A stretch of 17,376 nucleotides of DNA, taken from positions 1 through 17,376 of the forward strand of contig JBHIET010000073.1 of NCBI GenBank assembly GCA_046760785.1, read 5' to 3'. The notes beneath the pieces are model-generated. The model had not been told where the DNA came from. It made no database searches and worked only from the letters and a program-made list of their open reading frames with translations. Positions within the stretch are counted from its first letter, which is position 1; each line of letters begins with the position of its first letter. The stretch is from JBHIET01 sp046760785. Lineage in GTDB: Bacteria > Chloroflexota > Anaerolineae > B4-G1. The translations under genes were made by a program, and so were the position numbers. Positions 1 through 6,563 of the stretch are shown here, one piece after another.

Positions 1-366
1 CGCGGATTGCTGCCTCTTGTCAACTCAAGCTATGCACAATTCCAGAGACGCACCCCCCGATATCGAGGCCTCGGCTATTGTCAGCGTGGATGGGCTGATC
101 ATGGCCTCTGCGCTTCCGGCGACTGTCGAGGAGGATCGGGTGTCGGCGATGTCGGCTGCGATGCTCTCCCTGGGCGAGCGTATCGCTGGTGAGTTGGGAC
201 GTGATATGCTGGATCAAGTCTATATCAGAGGCAACGACGGCTACGTCCTTCTTATGTCTGTGGGCGAGGAGGCGGTGCTCACAGTGCTGGCGCACAAAAA
301 TGCCAAGTTGGGCCTCATCTTTCTGATATGCGGCGGGTAGTCGAGGATCTGGCGGGCTTGCTGTAG
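1..366 (+). pseudogene. Roadblock/LC7-domain (MglB-like) protein, reading frame broken, 5' end outside window
   Basis: Roadblock/LC7 proteins are small dimeric regulators of Ras-like GTPases such as MglA. The longest single frame (TTG 17, or ATG 32, to stop 338-340) contains the family core, including IVSVDGLIMASALP, a long helix SAMSAAMLSLGERIAGELG and the strand block GYVLLMSVGEEAVLTVLA. It ends abruptly in LIFLICGG. Shifting frame at about 323-327 (one missing base, CTGGAT read as CTGAT) continues it as DMRRVVEDLAGLL to a stop at 364-366, which is the usual roadblock ending. At the 5' side, removing one C from the six-C run at 53-58 joins the upstream frame AQFQRRTP directly to DIEASAIVSVDGL, again family-like. 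Two compensable indels therefore separate this copy from an intact gene of which the start lies off the window. Either the gene is decaying or the sequence carries indel errors. The domain call is firm; the partner GTPase is not visible. Confidence 0.75.
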
Positions 367-440
367 GCGTTTCTTGCTCAGCGCGGAAAGGGCCAAGCGG
401 TATGATTGTCGTGGATTCAATAGGGTTTTTGCCTTTGCAT

Positions 441-470
441 GGGGAGGGTCGCCCTTGAGTGACCCTCCCC
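441..470 (+). promoter_or_regulatory. Perfect 10-bp hairpin in the pyrG leader (attenuator or terminator candidate)
   Basis: GGGGAGGGTC at 441-450 is perfectly complementary to GACCCTCCCC at 461-470, with a 10-nt loop. It is followed by ACTTCTTTAT, which is only partly T-rich, and lies 26 nt before the pyrG ATG. It could end transcription of the upstream roadblock gene or act as a leader element for pyrG. pyrG leaders in Firmicutes are attenuated, but nothing here proves a CTP-sensing mechanism. A weak -10-like TATGAT at 401-406 has no good -35. Confidence 0.5.
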
Positions 471-496
471 ACTTCTTTATGGTAAGATGAGGTGAG

Positions 497-2113
497 ATGC
501 GCAAATACATTTTTTGCACCGGTGGAGTGCTCAGCAGTGTAGGCAAAGGGGTGACGGCAGCCTCCGTTGGCCGGGTGTTGAAGGCGCGCGGTGTGCACGT
601 CTCTATCCAGAAGCTCGATCCCTACATCAACGTGGACCCGGGGACAATGTCGCCCTACCAGCACGGCGAGGTGTTCGTCACCGATGACGGGGCCGAGACC
701 GACCTGGACCTGGGGCACTACGAGCGCTTCATTGACGAGAACCTGACCCAGGCCAGCAACGTCACCACCGGCCAGGTCTACGCGGAGGTCATCGCTCGTG
801 AGCGCCGGGGCGACTTTCTGGGGGGCACGATTCAGGTTATCCCGCATATCACCAACGAGATCAAGCGCCGCATCGCGTTGGTCGGTGAACGGAGTGGGGC
901 CGAGGTGGTGATCGTCGAGGTCGGGGGCACGGTCGGCGACATCGAGGGGTTGCCCTTCCTGGAGGCGTTGCGTCAGATGCGCCGGGACACAGGGCCGAAA
1001 AACACGCTTTACGTCCACGTCACGTTCCTGCCTCACGTCGGCGCCACCGGGGAGTTGAAAACCAAGCCCACGCAGCACAGCGTGCGCGAACTGCGCTCCA
1101 TCGGCATCCAGCCCGATGTCATCATCGCCCGCGCCGACTACCCGGTGGACGACGTGCTATGTGATAAGATCGCGCTTTTCTGCGACGTCGAGCGACGGGC
1201 CGTCGTCCCGCTGGTGACTACGCCGTTACTGTACGAGATACCGCTGGTTCTGGAGGAAGCCGGGCTGGGCGACTTCATCGTCGAGCGGCTGGGCTTGCAT
1301 GTGGGCTCCCCCGATCTGAACGAATGGCGAGAACTCGTGAATCAGATTCGCACTCCCAAGCCATCGTTGCCTATTGCCGTCGTCGGCAAATATGTTGAGC
1401 TCCACGACGCTTACATCAGCGTGCGTGAGGCGCTGTGTCATGCAGCCCTGACGCGTGGGTGGGATGTTGATGTGCACTATATCAGCTCCGAAGCATTGGA
1501 GCGCGGCCGGGGCTGGGACGAACTGAAGAAGGTGGCCGGTGTCGTCGTGCCAGGTGGCTTTGGCGAGCGGGGCATTGAGGGTAAGATCGCCACAGCGCGT
1601 TGGGCGCGCGAAACTGGCGCTCCTTACCTGGGGCTGTGCCTGGGCCTGCAGGTGATGATCGTCGAACTGGCCCGCTATGCCCTGGGCAGCGAGGAGCCAA
1701 ACAGCACCGAATTCAACCCCCACACCAAGTATCCCGTGATTGATCTGATGCCTGAGCAGCGGACGATCGCGGATATGGGTGGCACGATGCGACTGGGCCT
1801 GTACCCCTGTCATCTGGTGCCCGGGACAAAAGCTGGTGAAGCCTACGGCGTACCGGAGGTCCAGGAGCGGCACCGCCATCGCTTTGAGGTAAACAACGCC
1901 TACCGCGACCTGCTGAGCGAGGCGGGGCTCGTGTTCAGCGGGCTTTCGCCCGACAGGCGGCTGGTCGAGATCACCGAGCTGGCCGATCACCCCTTTATGC
2001 TGGGCAGTCAGTTCCACCCTGAGTTCAAGTCTCGTCCCACTCGGCCTCACCCTCTTTTCAAGGCTTTCATCGCCGCGGCTATTGCCACATACGAGAGCGC
2101 ACGTGAGGAATGA
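497..2113 (+). CDS. pyrG: CTP synthase (glutamine-hydrolysing)
   Basis: This cytosolic enzyme makes CTP from UTP, ATP and glutamine, the last step of pyrimidine nucleotide synthesis. The 538 residues match the usual length. The N-terminal synthetase domain starts MRKYIFCTGGVLSSVGKG, with the P-loop-like GVLSSVGKG at 10-18, followed by KLDPYINVDPGTMSPYQHGEVFV and DDGAETDLDLGHYERF. From about residue 290 there is a class I glutamine amidotransferase domain. Its nucleophile is Cys381 in GLCLGLQ, and the rest of the triad is His507 and Glu509 in FHPEF. GAGGTGAG just before the ATG is the ribosome binding site. The next gene begins at the base after the stop, so the two are probably cotranscribed and coupled. 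Nothing appears missing or truncated. Confidence 0.98.
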   Translation: MRKYIFCTGGVLSSVGKGVTAASVGRVLKARGVHVSIQKLDPYINVDPGTMSPYQHGEVFVTDDGAETDLDLGHYERFIDENLTQASNVTTGQVYAEVIARERRGDFLGGTIQVIPHITNEIKRRIALVGERSGAEVVIVEVGGTVGDIEGLPFLEALRQMRRDTGPKNTLYVHVTFLPHVGATGELKTKPTQHSVRELRSIGIQPDVIIARADYPVDDVLCDKIALFCDVERRAVVPLVTTPLLYEIPLVLEEAGLGDFIVERLGLHVGSPDLNEWRELVNQIRTPKPSLPIAVVGKYVELHDAYISVREALCHAALTRGWDVDVHYISSEALERGRGWDELKKVAGVVVPGGFGERGIEGKIATARWARETGAPYLGLCLGLQVMIVELARYALGSEEPNSTEFNPHTKYPVIDLMPEQRTIADMGGTMRLGLYPCHLVPGTKAGEAYGVPEVQERHRHRFEVNNAYRDLLSEAGLVFSGLSPDRRLVEITELADHPFMLGSQFHPEFKSRPTRPHPLFKAFIAAAIATYESAREE

Positions 2114-3808
2114 ATGATGAACTTCGATACAGTCTTCCGATCCCGACGCAGCAACATGCTGGCAACTCAGGGCATGGTAGCGACAAGCCAGCCCCTTGCC
2201 GCTCAAGCGGGCCTGGATATCCTGAAGGCTGGCGGCAACGCTGCTGACGCTGCCGTCGCCACTGCCGCTATGCTGAACGTGGTGGAGCCCATCTCGACCG
2301 GCATTGGTGGCGACTGTTTTGCCCTCTATTGGGATGCCCGTACCAAGAAAGTCACGGCGTTGAATGGTTCTGGTCGAGCGCCGGCCGCCGCTTCGATTGA
2401 CGAACTACGCCGTTTGGGCTATACCCGTATGCCTACCTACACCGGTCACGCCGTCAATGTGCCAGGTGCCGTGGCCGGCTGGAGCGACCTGCTGGAGCGG
2501 CACGGTCGCATGTCCCTGGCCGACGTATTGCAGCCGGCCATCTGGACAGCAGAAAGGGGCTTTCCGGTTACAGAGCTGATTGCCACCGGGTGGGCAAGTC
2601 AGGTGAAAAAGCTGCTGCGCGCGCCCGAGTGGGGGAGTGGCGACGCGCCCGTAGATGGAGAGACGGCCAACGGCCCCGAGCAACCCAGCGGCAATGAGTT
2701 GCTGATTGATGGCCGGGCACCCCGTGCTGGAGAGCTGATGCGCATCCCTACACTGGCCGAGACGATGCGCCGCATCGCCGCTGAAGGGAAGGATGCTATC
2801 TACCGGGGAGAGTTCGCCCGCCAGCTCAGTGAGCACGTGCAGCGTTACGGTGGCTGGATCACGGCGGACGACATGGCCGCCCACATCAGCACCTGGGAGA
2901 AGCCCATCACCGCCGACTACCGAGGTTTTACGCTCTTCGAGTGCCCGCCCAATGGCCAGGGCCTGGCAGCGATCCTCGCCGTCAATCTGGCCGCTGGTTT
3001 CGACTTGGCGGCAATGGACGAAGCCAGGCGGTTGCATACGATGATCGAGTGCATGCGCCTGGCCTTTGCCGATGCTCAGCGGTGGGTTTGCGATCACCAC
3101 GTGGTAGAGATTCCCCTGGCGGAGCTGTGCAGCATCGAGTATGCAGAGTGCCGGCGCAAGCGCATCGATCTACAGCAAGCAGCCCAGCGGGTGCCCTTTG
3201 GCGACCCCAGGGCTGGTTTCGACACCATCTACCTGAGTGCTGTGGACCGCGAGGGCAACGCCTGCAGCTTCATCGGCAGCCTCTACATGGGCACCGGCAC
3301 GGGCCTGGTCGTGCCAGGCACAGGTGTCAGCCTGCAGAACCGGGCGGCGCTTTTCGTCCTGGACCCAGATCACCCCAACGCTTTGGCCCCGAACAAACGC
3401 CCGTACCACACGATCATTCCAGCTATGACGACGAAAGACGGGGAACTGCACGCTTCGTTTGGCGTCATGGGGGGCTACATGCAGCCTCAGGGTCACTTTC
3501 AGATATTGGCGAACCTGGTGGACCTGGGGTTGGCCCCTCAACAGGCGTTGGACATGCCCCGTTGGCGACTGGCGGTGGAGGGCGGTGGACTGGGAGCCCA
3601 ACAACCCGGGGGCCTGGTGCTGATGGAGGAAGGCTGGAGCTTTGCCACGATGGCTGAGTTGACCCGACGAGGTCATCGCCTGGCACCGGTGGATGGCTTT
3701 GAGCGAGCCCGATTGGGGGGCGGCCAGATTATCTTGCGGAACCCAGAAACCGGCGTCCTCACTGGCGGCAGCGACCCGCGCAAGGACGGTTGCGCGGTCG
3801 GATATTGA
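2114..3808 (+). CDS. Gamma-glutamyltransferase-family Ntn hydrolase (YwrD / oxamate amidohydrolase type)
   Basis: The 564-residue protein belongs to the gamma-glutamyltransferase family, whose precursors cleave themselves before a catalytic threonine. The N-terminal half carries GGNAADAAVATAAMLNVVEP and STGIGGDCFALYW. The cleavage/nucleophile region is DTIYLSAVDREGNACSF, in which Thr371 aligns with the catalytic Thr of TTHxSVVDxxGNA. The second Thr and the His of that motif are Ile and Tyr here. Downstream, GTGLVVPGTGVSLQNR, PYHTIIPAM and GVMGGYMQPQGH are typical of the YwrD/HpxW-like branch. No signal peptide is seen, so it is probably cytoplasmic. The physiological substrate cannot be read from sequence: glutathione and oxamate are both possible. 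ATG 2114 abuts the pyrG stop with GAGGAA just upstream; ATG 2117 is an equivalent start. Confidence 0.9.
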   Translation: MMNFDTVFRSRRSNMLATQGMVATSQPLAAQAGLDILKAGGNAADAAVATAAMLNVVEPISTGIGGDCFALYWDARTKKVTALNGSGRAPAAASIDELRRLGYTRMPTYTGHAVNVPGAVAGWSDLLERHGRMSLADVLQPAIWTAERGFPVTELIATGWASQVKKLLRAPEWGSGDAPVDGETANGPEQPSGNELLIDGRAPRAGELMRIPTLAETMRRIAAEGKDAIYRGEFARQLSEHVQRYGGWITADDMAAHISTWEKPITADYRGFTLFECPPNGQGLAAILAVNLAAGFDLAAMDEARRLHTMIECMRLAFADAQRWVCDHHVVEIPLAELCSIEYAECRRKRIDLQQAAQRVPFGDPRAGFDTIYLSAVDREGNACSFIGSLYMGTGTGLVVPGTGVSLQNRAALFVLDPDHPNALAPNKRPYHTIIPAMTTKDGELHASFGVMGGYMQPQGHFQILANLVDLGLAPQQALDMPRWRLAVEGGGLGAQQPGGLVLMEEGWSFATMAELTRRGHRLAPVDGFERARLGGGQIILRNPETGVLTGGSDPRKDGCAVGY

Positions 3809-3822
3809 CAACCGGAGTTTAC

Positions 3823-3851
3823 TTGTCAAAAGCACGCCTTTGTGTTATGAT
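3823..3851 (+). promoter_or_regulatory. Sigma70-type promoter of the rpsF operon
   Basis: TTGTCA at 3823-3828 is separated by 17 bp from TATGAT at 3846-3851. A TG sits one base upstream of the -10 (TGTTATGAT, extended -10). Transcription would start near 3858, about 80 nt before the rpsF GTG. This is the best promoter match in the window. Confidence 0.7.
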
Positions 3852-3866
3852 ACCGCCCGTTGCGCG

Positions 3867-3916
3867 CCCATAGACAGGCTTTCCGCTCCTGGCATTGGGT
3901 CCGGGGGCTAATCCCG
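3867..3916 (+). promoter_or_regulatory. Structured 5' leader of rpsF, candidate S6:S18 autoregulatory site
   Basis: Two hairpins lie between the promoter and the ribosome binding site. In the first, CCCA 3867-3870 pairs with TGGG 3896-3899 and CAGG 3875-3878 with CCTG 3888-3891, enclosing a 4x4 internal loop and an apical loop TTTCCGCT-like in content, with a CCG. In the second, CGGG 3902-3905 pairs with CCCG 3913-3916. rpsF leaders in many bacteria bind the S6:S18 complex through a stem with a conserved CCG. The fit here is suggestive only, as no covariance model was run. Confidence 0.35.
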
Positions 3917-3936
3917 TGGAAAGGAGATGACCGTCT

Positions 3937-4347
3937 GTGCGCAGTTATGAGTTAGTGTTCATCGTTCACCCAGAAGTGGACGGAGACGACCTGACCGCCG
4001 TCATTGATAGAGTCAAAGATCTGGTTCAACGCGATGGCGGTAAGGTCATGCATATTGAGCCCTGGGGGCTACGTCGGCTGGCCTATCCCATTCAAGAACA
4101 GTGGGAAGGCCAGTATGTGTTGATGCGGCTGGAGTTAGAGCCCCAAGGTGTGGCTGCATTGGAGCATGGCATTGGGCTGACTGAGCAGGTGATTCGTCAC
4201 CTGATTGTGCGCGTTGAAGAGGATGCCAAGGCGGCCAAGCCAGCCGAGAGTGACGTGGCAACTGAATTGGCCGGGGATGTCGAGGCAGCCCAATCAGCCG
4301 CTGAGTTACGTGAGACTCGCGGTTGGGAGGGGGCGAGATCACCATGA
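3937..4347 (+). CDS. rpsF: 30S ribosomal protein S6
   Basis: S6 binds 16S rRNA in the platform of the small subunit as a heterodimer with S18. The 136 residues start with MRSYELVFIVHPEVDGDDL, the typical first strand. RDGGKVMHIEPWGLRRLAYPI and GQYVLMRLELEP complete the ferredoxin-like fold by about residue 94 (HLIVRVEED). The last 40 or so residues form an acidic, Ala-rich tail, as in many S6 proteins. The start is GTG, supported by AAGGAGATGA at 3921-3930. The stop overlaps the ssb start in ATGA, so the two are translationally coupled. S18, its partner, is encoded two genes downstream. Confidence 0.97.
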   Translation: MRSYELVFIVHPEVDGDDLTAVIDRVKDLVQRDGGKVMHIEPWGLRRLAYPIQEQWEGQYVLMRLELEPQGVAALEHGIGLTEQVIRHLIVRVEEDAKAAKPAESDVATELAGDVEAAQSAAELRETRGWEGARSP

Positions 4348-4736
4348 CAAGGGGCCTGAACAAGGTGATGGTCATTGGCAATGTGGGGCGTGACCCTGAG
4401 ATGCGTTACATGCCGAGTGGGAAGCCAGTGACGTCCTTCAGCGTCGCCACCTCACGTAGTTGGACGAACTCGGAAGGCGAGCACCGCGAGGAGACCGAGT
4501 GGTTCAACGTGGTGGCATGGGGCAATCTGGCCGAGATTTGCAAGCACTATCTCCGCAAAGGGCAGCAGGTGTACGTTGAGGGGCGCTTGCAGACGCGCGG
4601 CTGGGAAGACAATGAGGGAAAGAAGCGCTTCCGCACCGAGTTAGTGGCTAAGGAAATGATCTTGCTGGGTGGCCGCCGCAGTGCCTTGAGGGGCGCAGGG
4701 GCCTCTGACGAAGATGAGGGTGAGTTCCCTCTCTAG
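4344..4736 (+). CDS. ssb: Single-stranded DNA-binding protein
   Basis: SSB coats single-stranded DNA and recruits replication and repair proteins. From ATG 4344 the product has 130 residues. The OB fold spans roughly 4-110, with LNKVMVIGNVGRDPEMRY, VTSFSVATSRSW, ETEWFNVVAWGNLAEICKHYL and GQQVYVEGRLQTRGW all characteristic. The linker is very short, and the tail is acidic (SDEDEGEFPL). Most SSBs end in Pro-Phe, whereas this one ends Phe-Pro-Leu. An in-frame TTG at 4323 lies deep in rpsF and was not chosen, because the ATGA overlap (4344-4347) is the usual coupling arrangement. Placement between rpsF and rpsR is the conserved bacterial order. Confidence 0.97.
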   Translation: MTRGLNKVMVIGNVGRDPEMRYMPSGKPVTSFSVATSRSWTNSEGEHREETEWFNVVAWGNLAEICKHYLRKGQQVYVEGRLQTRGWEDNEGKKRFRTELVAKEMILLGGRRSALRGAGASDEDEGEFPL

Positions 4737-4760
4737 TTGGTGAGGCAGGGAGGTGGATCG

Positions 4761-5099
4761 TTGGCAGATTATCCCTTAGAATATGACGATGAGGATACGT
4801 ATACAACGTCCTCGACGCAAGGACGACGGCAGCGAGCGTCGCGGAACCGTCAGCGCCGCCGGCGCCAGTTTGTTAAGCGTCGCAAGGTATGCGTTTTCTG
4901 CAGGGACAAGGTCGACTATATCAACTACAAGCAAGCCGATATGTTGCGATCCTTCTTGACCGACCGCGGCAAGATCCGGCCACGGCGGCGGACAGGAACG
5001 TGTGCCAAGCATCAGCGTCAATTGTCGCTGGCGATTAAGCGTGCCCGTCATCTGGCGTTGTTGCCGTTCGTGGTGAAGCCTGGGCGAGCCAGCCGTTAG
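4761..5099 (+). CDS. rpsR: 30S ribosomal protein S18, zinc-motif (C+) form
   Basis: S18 pairs with S6 on the 30S platform. The core reads RRKVCVFCRDKVDYINYKQADMLRSFL, then GKIRPRRRTGTCAKHQRQL, which is diagnostic for S18. Cys44, Cys47, Cys81 and His84 form a CxxC...CxxH set, the presumed zinc-binding form of S18. An unusually long N-terminal extension of about 35 residues is first acidic, then Ser/Arg-rich. TTG 4761 was chosen because GGGAGGTGG (4748-4756) sits just upstream. The alternative TTG 4737, right at the ssb stop, would place that ribosome binding site inside the gene. The product has 112 residues. Confidence 0.95.
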   Translation: MADYPLEYDDEDTYTTSSTQGRRQRASRNRQRRRRQFVKRRKVCVFCRDKVDYINYKQADMLRSFLTDRGKIRPRRRTGTCAKHQRQLSLAIKRARHLALLPFVVKPGRASR

Positions 5100-5127
5100 C
5101 GATTAGCGGCTGCAGTGAGACAAGGGA

Positions 5128-6477
5128 ATGGCAAAGAAGGCTAAGAAGCGTGCGCGTGCACCCAAGGAATTGACCCGCAAGCAGCTTTCCCGCCTGGAGC
5201 GAGAAAGGCGTATGGAGAGGTGGCTCATTGTGGGTGTGGCCTTCGTGGGGATTGCGATTGTAGGCATCTTAGGCTATGGTCTTGTCGCCGAAAAGGTCAT
5301 CAAGGCTCGTGAACCGGTTGCCGTCGTAGGTGGTACTCCTATCACGGTGGCCGAGTTTCAGGCTCGGGTGCGCTTCGTACGGATGCGGATGCAGATTGAG
5401 CGCCAGAATTGGCTCGTGCAGCAGCAGTCTCTCAATATGACGAATCCGAACGCGGACTTCTACCTGGAATATATCCAGGGAAAGATCCACGATGTGGAGA
5501 ACCAGTTGTCGTCGGCGAATGCTTTGGTCATTGGCGAGCAAGTTCTCGACCAATTAGTTCTGGAGGAGTTGGTGCGCCAGGAGGCAGAGCGCCGCGATAT
5601 CACGGTGACACCGGAGGAACTGCAGCAGGAGATCGAGCGATACTTCGGGTATGATCGGAACCCGTCTACCCCCGCACCTGCATCCGTTGCTACATCCCCG
5701 CCCGCTACATTCCCTTTGACACCGACAGAGGTGCTCACTCCTACACCGACAGTCGCCCCGCTTCCAACACCAACCCCGATAAGTGAGGCGGACTTCCGCC
5801 AACGGTACAATGATTCACTGAAGTCCTGGAAATCGCTGGGCGTCTCGGAGCGGCAGTACCGTTCCTGGATCGAGGCATTGCTGTTGCTGGAGGAGTTGCA
5901 GGGGCAGATAGGGGCAGAGGTCCCCGACACCGCCGATCAATTCAAAGTGCGCTACCTGCGCGTGGATAGTGAAGAGCGGGCCAACGAACTGGCTGCCCGG
6001 TTGGACAATGGTGAGGACTTCCAGGCATTGTCAGAAGAACTGAGGGAAGATGATGAAGTTACCGGATTCGGCACCGAGTTGGGTTGGTATCCTCAGAGTG
6101 TATTGGAAGAACGAATAGGCGCGGAGTTAGCCAAGCTGGCGTTCAACCTGGAAGTGGGAGAGCATAGTCAGCCGGTGTTGAGCGAGGATGGCACGCAGTA
6201 TACTATCATCGAGGTAGTAGGCCACGAGGTGCATGAACTAGCCTCCTACATACTCGAGCAGATGAAGGACGAGGCTTTCCAGAAGTGGGTGGAGGCCCAG
6301 AAGCAAGTTACGCCCATCGAATACCCTCCGGTGAAGACAGATTGCCGGGGGGATACCCCGTGGTATAAGGATGAGTGTAGACGCTCGTGGCGTGATCGTG
6401 ATCCGACAGTTTGCCGGTGGGCGCTCTTTTGGCCGTGCGCAGGTTCGTGGCGCGACCGCGTGCCGATGGAACCTTGA
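5128..6477 (+). CDS. Membrane-anchored parvulin-type peptidyl-prolyl isomerase (SurA/PrsA-like)
   Basis: Proteins of this type fold exported polypeptides outside the membrane. The 449-residue protein has a Lys/Arg-rich cytoplasmic start (1-31) and one membrane segment at about 32-54, with no cleavage site obvious. A SurA_N-like chaperone region follows (63-175: VAVVGGTPITVAEF, LVLEELVRQEAERRDITVTPEEL). After it come a Pro/Thr-rich linker at about 178-217, a helical part, and a parvulin domain at about 272-368 (FKVRYLRVDSEERANEL, GTELGWYPQSVL, LAFNLEVGEHSQPV). The tail (about 400-449) carries four Cys (406, 417, 429, 437) and two SWRDR..P units 20 residues apart. It lies 28 nt after rpsR, with AAGGGA almost touching the ATG as a weak ribosome binding site. 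It is the last gene before a strong terminator. The enzyme class is reasonably sure; clients are unknown. Confidence 0.85.
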   Translation: MAKKAKKRARAPKELTRKQLSRLERERRMERWLIVGVAFVGIAIVGILGYGLVAEKVIKAREPVAVVGGTPITVAEFQARVRFVRMRMQIERQNWLVQQQSLNMTNPNADFYLEYIQGKIHDVENQLSSANALVIGEQVLDQLVLEELVRQEAERRDITVTPEELQQEIERYFGYDRNPSTPAPASVATSPPATFPLTPTEVLTPTPTVAPLPTPTPISEADFRQRYNDSLKSWKSLGVSERQYRSWIEALLLLEELQGQIGAEVPDTADQFKVRYLRVDSEERANELAARLDNGEDFQALSEELREDDEVTGFGTELGWYPQSVLEERIGAELAKLAFNLEVGEHSQPVLSEDGTQYTIIEVVGHEVHELASYILEQMKDEAFQKWVEAQKQVTPIEYPPVKTDCRGDTPWYKDECRRSWRDRDPTVCRWALFWPCAGSWRDRVPMEP

Positions 6478-6498
6478 TTTATGGACTCGCGGCCCGCA

Positions 6499-6540
6499 GC
6501 AAGCAACCCGGTTTCTATCAGAAGCCGGGTTGTTGCTTTA
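6499..6540 (+). terminator. Rho-independent terminator of the rpsF operon
   Basis: Left arm GCAAGCAACCCGG (6499-6511) pairs with CCGGGTTGTTGC (6525-6536), with one bulged G. The stem is extended by TTC/GAA to a 5-nt loop TATCA. A short T run (TTTA) follows on the + strand. Read on the minus strand the hairpin is not followed by T residues, so it mainly serves the + operon, although it sits between convergent genes. Confidence 0.75.
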
Positions 6541-6563
6541 GTCTATGTGTCGCCTGGCCTCGA

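Noticed and set aside
20..1078. 352-codon open frame on the minus strand opposite the roadblock gene and pyrG
   Set aside because: It lies opposite the clear pyrG gene, has no recognisable motif and is a composition shadow.
1226..2206. 326-codon open frame on the minus strand opposite the end of pyrG
   Set aside because: No domain or ribosome binding site; pyrG on the other strand is unambiguous.
3787..3814. CGGTTG/CAACCG inverted repeat around the ggt stop, as a terminator
   Set aside because: Only 6 bp with a 16-nt loop and no T run; not convincing.
4323..4343. Upstream TTG start for ssb
   Set aside because: ATG 4344 overlaps the rpsF stop in ATGA and begins with the family-typical MTRGLNKVMVIG.
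4737..4760. TTG 4737 as the rpsR start
   Set aside because: The strong GGGAGGTGG at 4748-4756 would be inside the gene; TTG 4761 is correctly spaced from it.
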